From NCBI RefSeq assembly GCF_030272615.1, contig NC_081411.1, positions 836,366,136 to 836,430,135 of the forward strand: a DNA stretch of 64,000 nucleotides. Direction: 5' to 3'. Below are positions 61,140 to 64,000 of this stretch, piece by piece. The DNA comes from Cryptomeria japonica. Its lineage: Eukaryota > Streptophyta > Pinopsida > Cupressales > Cupressaceae. The translations under genes were made by a program, and so were the position numbers. Every line of letters begins with the position of its first letter. Within the stretch, counting starts at the first letter, position 1. The notes below the pieces were generated by a model. That model was not told where the DNA came from. It ran no database searches and saw only the letters and a program-made list of their open reading frames with translations.

Positions 61140-61638
61140 GGTAGATTTCAGGTAAGATTCAACAAGTTATCCTTTAGGGTTTACAAGTGACTGACTCTTC
61201 ACACTCAGTAGACAATAGCAATTTGACTAGATCGGAAACCAGCTAAACAGTGTGAATAGATTGATGTAAATACCTCGAAATTCACTCTAAATGAAGTTTG
61301 ATCGCTTTGATTCACTCTGCTCTGCTTCTCGAAAACTTGGGTGAATGAAAATGGCCGCAAAAACATTTTTAAGTATTGAAAAATACCTTAACGGGCTTCG
61401 TGCAAGTTAGGTCAAGATATTAAATGCACTCAGTTCACCTTTTACCGATTTACTCCATTTTTTGTTTTCACCGAGTACCCAACTTAGCTTCATTAACCGA
61501 CTTGATAGGTTTCCTGTATAGTATATAAACTGACTAATTGCATCTTAACTATGCAGATTTTGAATTTTGTACATAATAGAATAGGAACTATTATGATTCA
61601 TCTTTTAAAGAATGCAGTCCCTTCATACCTTTTCTTGA
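61140..61638. other. RT9 spacer between ORF1 and ORF2
   Basis: A 500-bp AT-rich stretch without a reading frame or recognisable signal. It could hold an internal promoter or ribosome entry for ORF2, but nothing in the sequence shows it. Confidence 0.4.
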
Positions 61639-62991
61639 CTAATTTGAAATAGGTGCACCTAACTCGGTAGGTAAGGTGCTTTCTTCATCAGACATAATTT
61701 CTTTCTTTTTCCAAATCATCTCGAATTTTTCTTTTATCTCGTCAGTGTCTCTTCTCGATTGATCTCTGCAATCTCCAGCTAAATGTCCAGCTTTGTGACA
61801 ATGAAAACATGCCATACCGGGATTTCTCCATGATCTCCAGTTGTTCATTCTAAATCTCATAAAATAGTTGGCACTTATATGTCCATATCTTCCACAACAT
61901 TCGCACCATATCCTTGTATTGTAATCCCATGGTACTGCTAGATATTGTCAGTAAGGATATGTGTGAGTTCGGTAACCTACAGTGTTTGCTCAGTGTGGAT
62001 ACTTCATGTAGTTCTTTTGCTTAAACCAGCACTTCTCAGTACTATGTCCATATCTATTGCAGTTTTTATAGAACCCTTTGAATTTTGCCTTCTAATAGTT
62101 GTTAATAGACTTTGTCCTATATTGATTAGGTGTGTGACCATATTTATTGCAATTATAACAATATCCATTGGACTTAGAGATATTCGGTTGCTTACCTTTT
62201 CTGATCTGGCATATGTTGGTAGTATGACCTTGATTTCCACAGTAGTAGCAAATAGGCTTCTTCCTTTTGATGTTATTCCTTTTTCCAGCTTGTTTTGATG
62301 ATTCTCTTCTCTTGATAGTATGAATTCCTTTCTTGGTAGAATCTTTTCCTTTGTAACCGAGTCCTCCATCTTTGTAGAGTCTTCTTGTATTCAGTTGCTC
62401 ATCCAACATCTTTGATGCTTCATAACTTTTCTCCAATGATTCTTTGGATTTCTTTTCTATTTCAAGTTCACCAGTCAACCTTGCTACTTCAAGTTTCAAT
62501 GATTGATTTTCATCATTCTTTAGAATTGCTTCATGATGTGCATAACCTAGTTGATCTGCCATATTTTGTTGAATACCAGTTAACCTTATGATTTCAACAT
62601 CCTTTTCAGATACTAGAGCTTTAAGTTGTTGTTTCTCTCTTTGTAGATTTCTTTCTTTATCCTCAGCTATCCTTAATGCATCTAGATTTTCAGTCATTTG
62701 TGTACTGAAATGTTCATGTTCTCTTTTCATTGCTTTTAGTTGATTAGCCAATGCTTTGTTCTTCTCTTTCAACATTCCAATTATTTCTTCAGTCTCTTCA
62801 GATATACTATTCTCAGATGATGTCTCGATTTGTTCTACTAGCTCTTGAGAATCCTGCAAGTCATCAGATAATCTTCTCCTTACTTTCAAAGATTTTTGCA
62901 TTTGCCTCTGCATGTCTGCAATCACTTGATTTGCATTATCTAGCTCTTCTTGAAGATGCACAATCCTCTGAGATTGTTTGTAGCCTTCCAT
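61639..62991 (-). pseudogene. RT9 ORF1: coiled-coil protein with five zinc knuckles
   Basis: I start at the ATG at 62991 (MEGYKQSQRIV); the longer frame upstream runs into the PBS and LTR. Residues 1-200 are an almost continuous coiled coil (LQEELDNANQVIADM..., KQQLKALVSEKD). After a basic linker come five knuckles: CYYCGNQGHTTNIC (about 62235), CYNCNKYGHTPNQY (about 62150), YKNCNRYGHSTEKC (about 62060), CECCGRYGHISANY (about 61890) and CFHCHKAGHLAGDC (about 61800). Two have lost one Cys to Tyr and one begins with Tyr. The frame is shifted near 62092 and stopped near 61990. An acidic tail ends at 61639. The array implies nucleic-acid binding; the coiled coil implies self-association. Confidence 0.75.
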
Positions 62992-63039
62992 TGCTAAGAT
63001 CTTTCTCTTTAGGTAGTTAAACCCTTTTCCAAGATTCAA

Positions 63040-63051
63040 TCTCTGATACCA
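63040..63051 (-). promoter_or_regulatory. RT9 primer binding site
   Basis: It reads TGGTATCAGAGA on the minus strand, one base from the tRNA-Met complement, two bases from the LTR. Confidence 0.88.
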
Positions 63052-63053
63052 AT

Positions 63054-64000
63054 TGTTAGGCCCAATATAGAAAGCTAATGTACTGAGAGGGGAGGGGTGA
63101 ATCAGTACTCCAAAAATTTTCTCTGATAATAACCTTACTATTATGCATAGACAAAATAGTGTAGTAACATAAAATAAAACTAAAATCAACAGATAACAAT
63201 CATACATGATTCACTCCATAACACATATATTTTGGTGACGCAAAAACTCTTGGTTAGAGAGAAAAATTGCGGTGGGGATGGCACCCACAACTTCACTACT
63301 GCAATAATAAAGAATGCTCAGTTAGAGCTACATTTAGCTATTTCTGATTGTTTACCTTGTTAGGAGTATCAAGATCAGTTAGATCTACCTTACTAAAGGA
63401 TTTTTACAACACTATATAAGTGTAGCACCTGGTTAAAGGATTTACAATTTATAGACTTGGTTAGAGTCTTTTACCCTGTTAAACGTTTCTCTTACAACTT
63501 CAAAATGTTACAATAAAATCATTACAAATATCTGCAACTTTACATCTAAAATGTTAAAGTAGATTCTATGTTCTTTGAATAAGATTACCTAGCTTTTAGC
63601 ATACCTCGGTAACCCATAATGAAACTTGGTAAACCCTTCTATTTACTTTGTTCTTTGACTGTTCACTAATAACCTTCTCGGTGACCTCTCTGTGTCTCTA
63701 TAATAGTCTTCCTTCATGCATACACTCTGTTATCTCATTGCATATCATATATCTAACCCTAGAATCATGTTGTATAAATAGATCTCTTACAATGGTGATC
63801 TGATTCATTGCTTCGATCTTACAAAAGATTCTTCGAATGAATAACTAAACAAAATATCTCATTGGTTAGATTGACCTTGTAATCATACACAATCTCATAG
63901 TGCAATTCCCAATGCAAAAATGGTTAGATGTGCCTTGATGTTGGAACATGTTTTCATGTGCATGTCCAGATTCAATGTATTTGTTAAAATGTTTCACTCA
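63054..64000 (-). repeat. RT9 5' LTR (partial)
   Basis: It matches 56179-57123 closely, begins TGTTAGGCCC, and runs off the window. The stem-loop GTACTGA/TCAGTAC (63080-63108) is perfect. Confidence 0.9.
63080..63108 (-). other. U5 stem-loop of RT9 5' LTR
   Basis: It has a 7-bp perfect stem around GAGGGGAGGGGTGAA. Its sister copy (56205-56233) carries one decayed pair. Confidence 0.65.

Larger units (their letters stand above)
56179..64000 (-). mobile_element. RT9: pol-less LTR element, 5' LTR cut by window edge
   Basis: Minus-strand order: 5' LTR (63054 to beyond 64000), PBS (63040-63051), ORF1 (62991-61639), ORF2 (61139-57771), polypurine tracts, 3' LTR (56179-57355). The two genes fill the 5.7-kb internal region; there is no protease, integrase, RT or RNase H. 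It is the most complete pol-less element here. It inserted into RT8 (left flank AGAAT; the right flank is outside). Confidence 0.82.

Noticed and set aside
62992-63207. N-terminal extension of RT9 ORF1 through the PBS into the LTR
   Set aside because: The frame is open by chance across non-coding signals. The sequence before 62991 encodes the PBS and U5 and has no counterpart in the other ORF1 copies.

Overview
The window is plant nuclear DNA made almost entirely of old, nested LTR retrotransposons. Plant origin is shown by Ty1/copia polyproteins (gag, protease, integrase, reverse transcriptase, RNase H, in that order), by primer binding sites complementary to plant initiator tRNA-Met (TGGTATCAGAGC), and by a broken plant ERF transcription-factor gene. 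The age and density of the nesting, with LTR pairs only about 92-95% identical by eye, suggest a large, slowly purged genome such as a gymnosperm. That placement is an inference. I found no intact host gene.

Layout, using my own labels. RT1 (1-6058, minus) is an LTR element with no pol. RT2 (5113-19939, minus) is a second pol-less element sharing an LTR with RT1; it is split by solo LTR S1 (8495-9466, plus) and by the complete copia element RT3 (11392-18848, minus). RT4 (19947-33006, minus) is a mosaic of a copia pol remnant and a pol-less-type ORF1; its right LTR is split by the complete copia element RT5 (24616-32323, minus), which itself holds solo LTR S2 (27608-28638, plus). A short host stretch (33007-33510) leads to solo LTR S3 (33511-48207, minus), split by a compound plus-strand structure: copia RT6 (33767-47402) whose middle is replaced by a tandem internal-LTR-internal block of an RT3-like copia (RT7, 34946-44423). 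Host DNA resumes at 48208-50480 with the ERF pseudogene on the minus strand. RT8 (50481-56178, plus), another pol-less element, contains a LINE-like insertion and solo LTR S4 (53099-54620, minus), and is interrupted by pol-less element RT9 (56179 to beyond 64000, minus).

The most interesting content is the pol-less group: RT1, RT2, RT8, RT9 and, in part, RT4. These elements have normal LTRs, PBS and polypurine tracts. Between them, instead of gag-pol, lie an ORF1 with a long coiled coil and four or five CCHC zinc knuckles, and (in RT1, RT2, RT8 and RT9) a separate ORF2 of about 870-1120 codons with a conserved core I cannot assign. They resemble the general LARD / TR-GAG classes of non-autonomous elements but carry an unexplained second gene. 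RT4 shows the RT1-type ORF1 and LTR joined to copia pol, which hints at the helper that once moved them.

Nearly every LTR family here, autonomous or not, carries a stem-loop just inside the LTR 3' end. Its stem sequence differs between families but keeps pairing, and its C-rich loop is invariant. This is the best candidate for a shared, functional, perhaps undescribed cis element.
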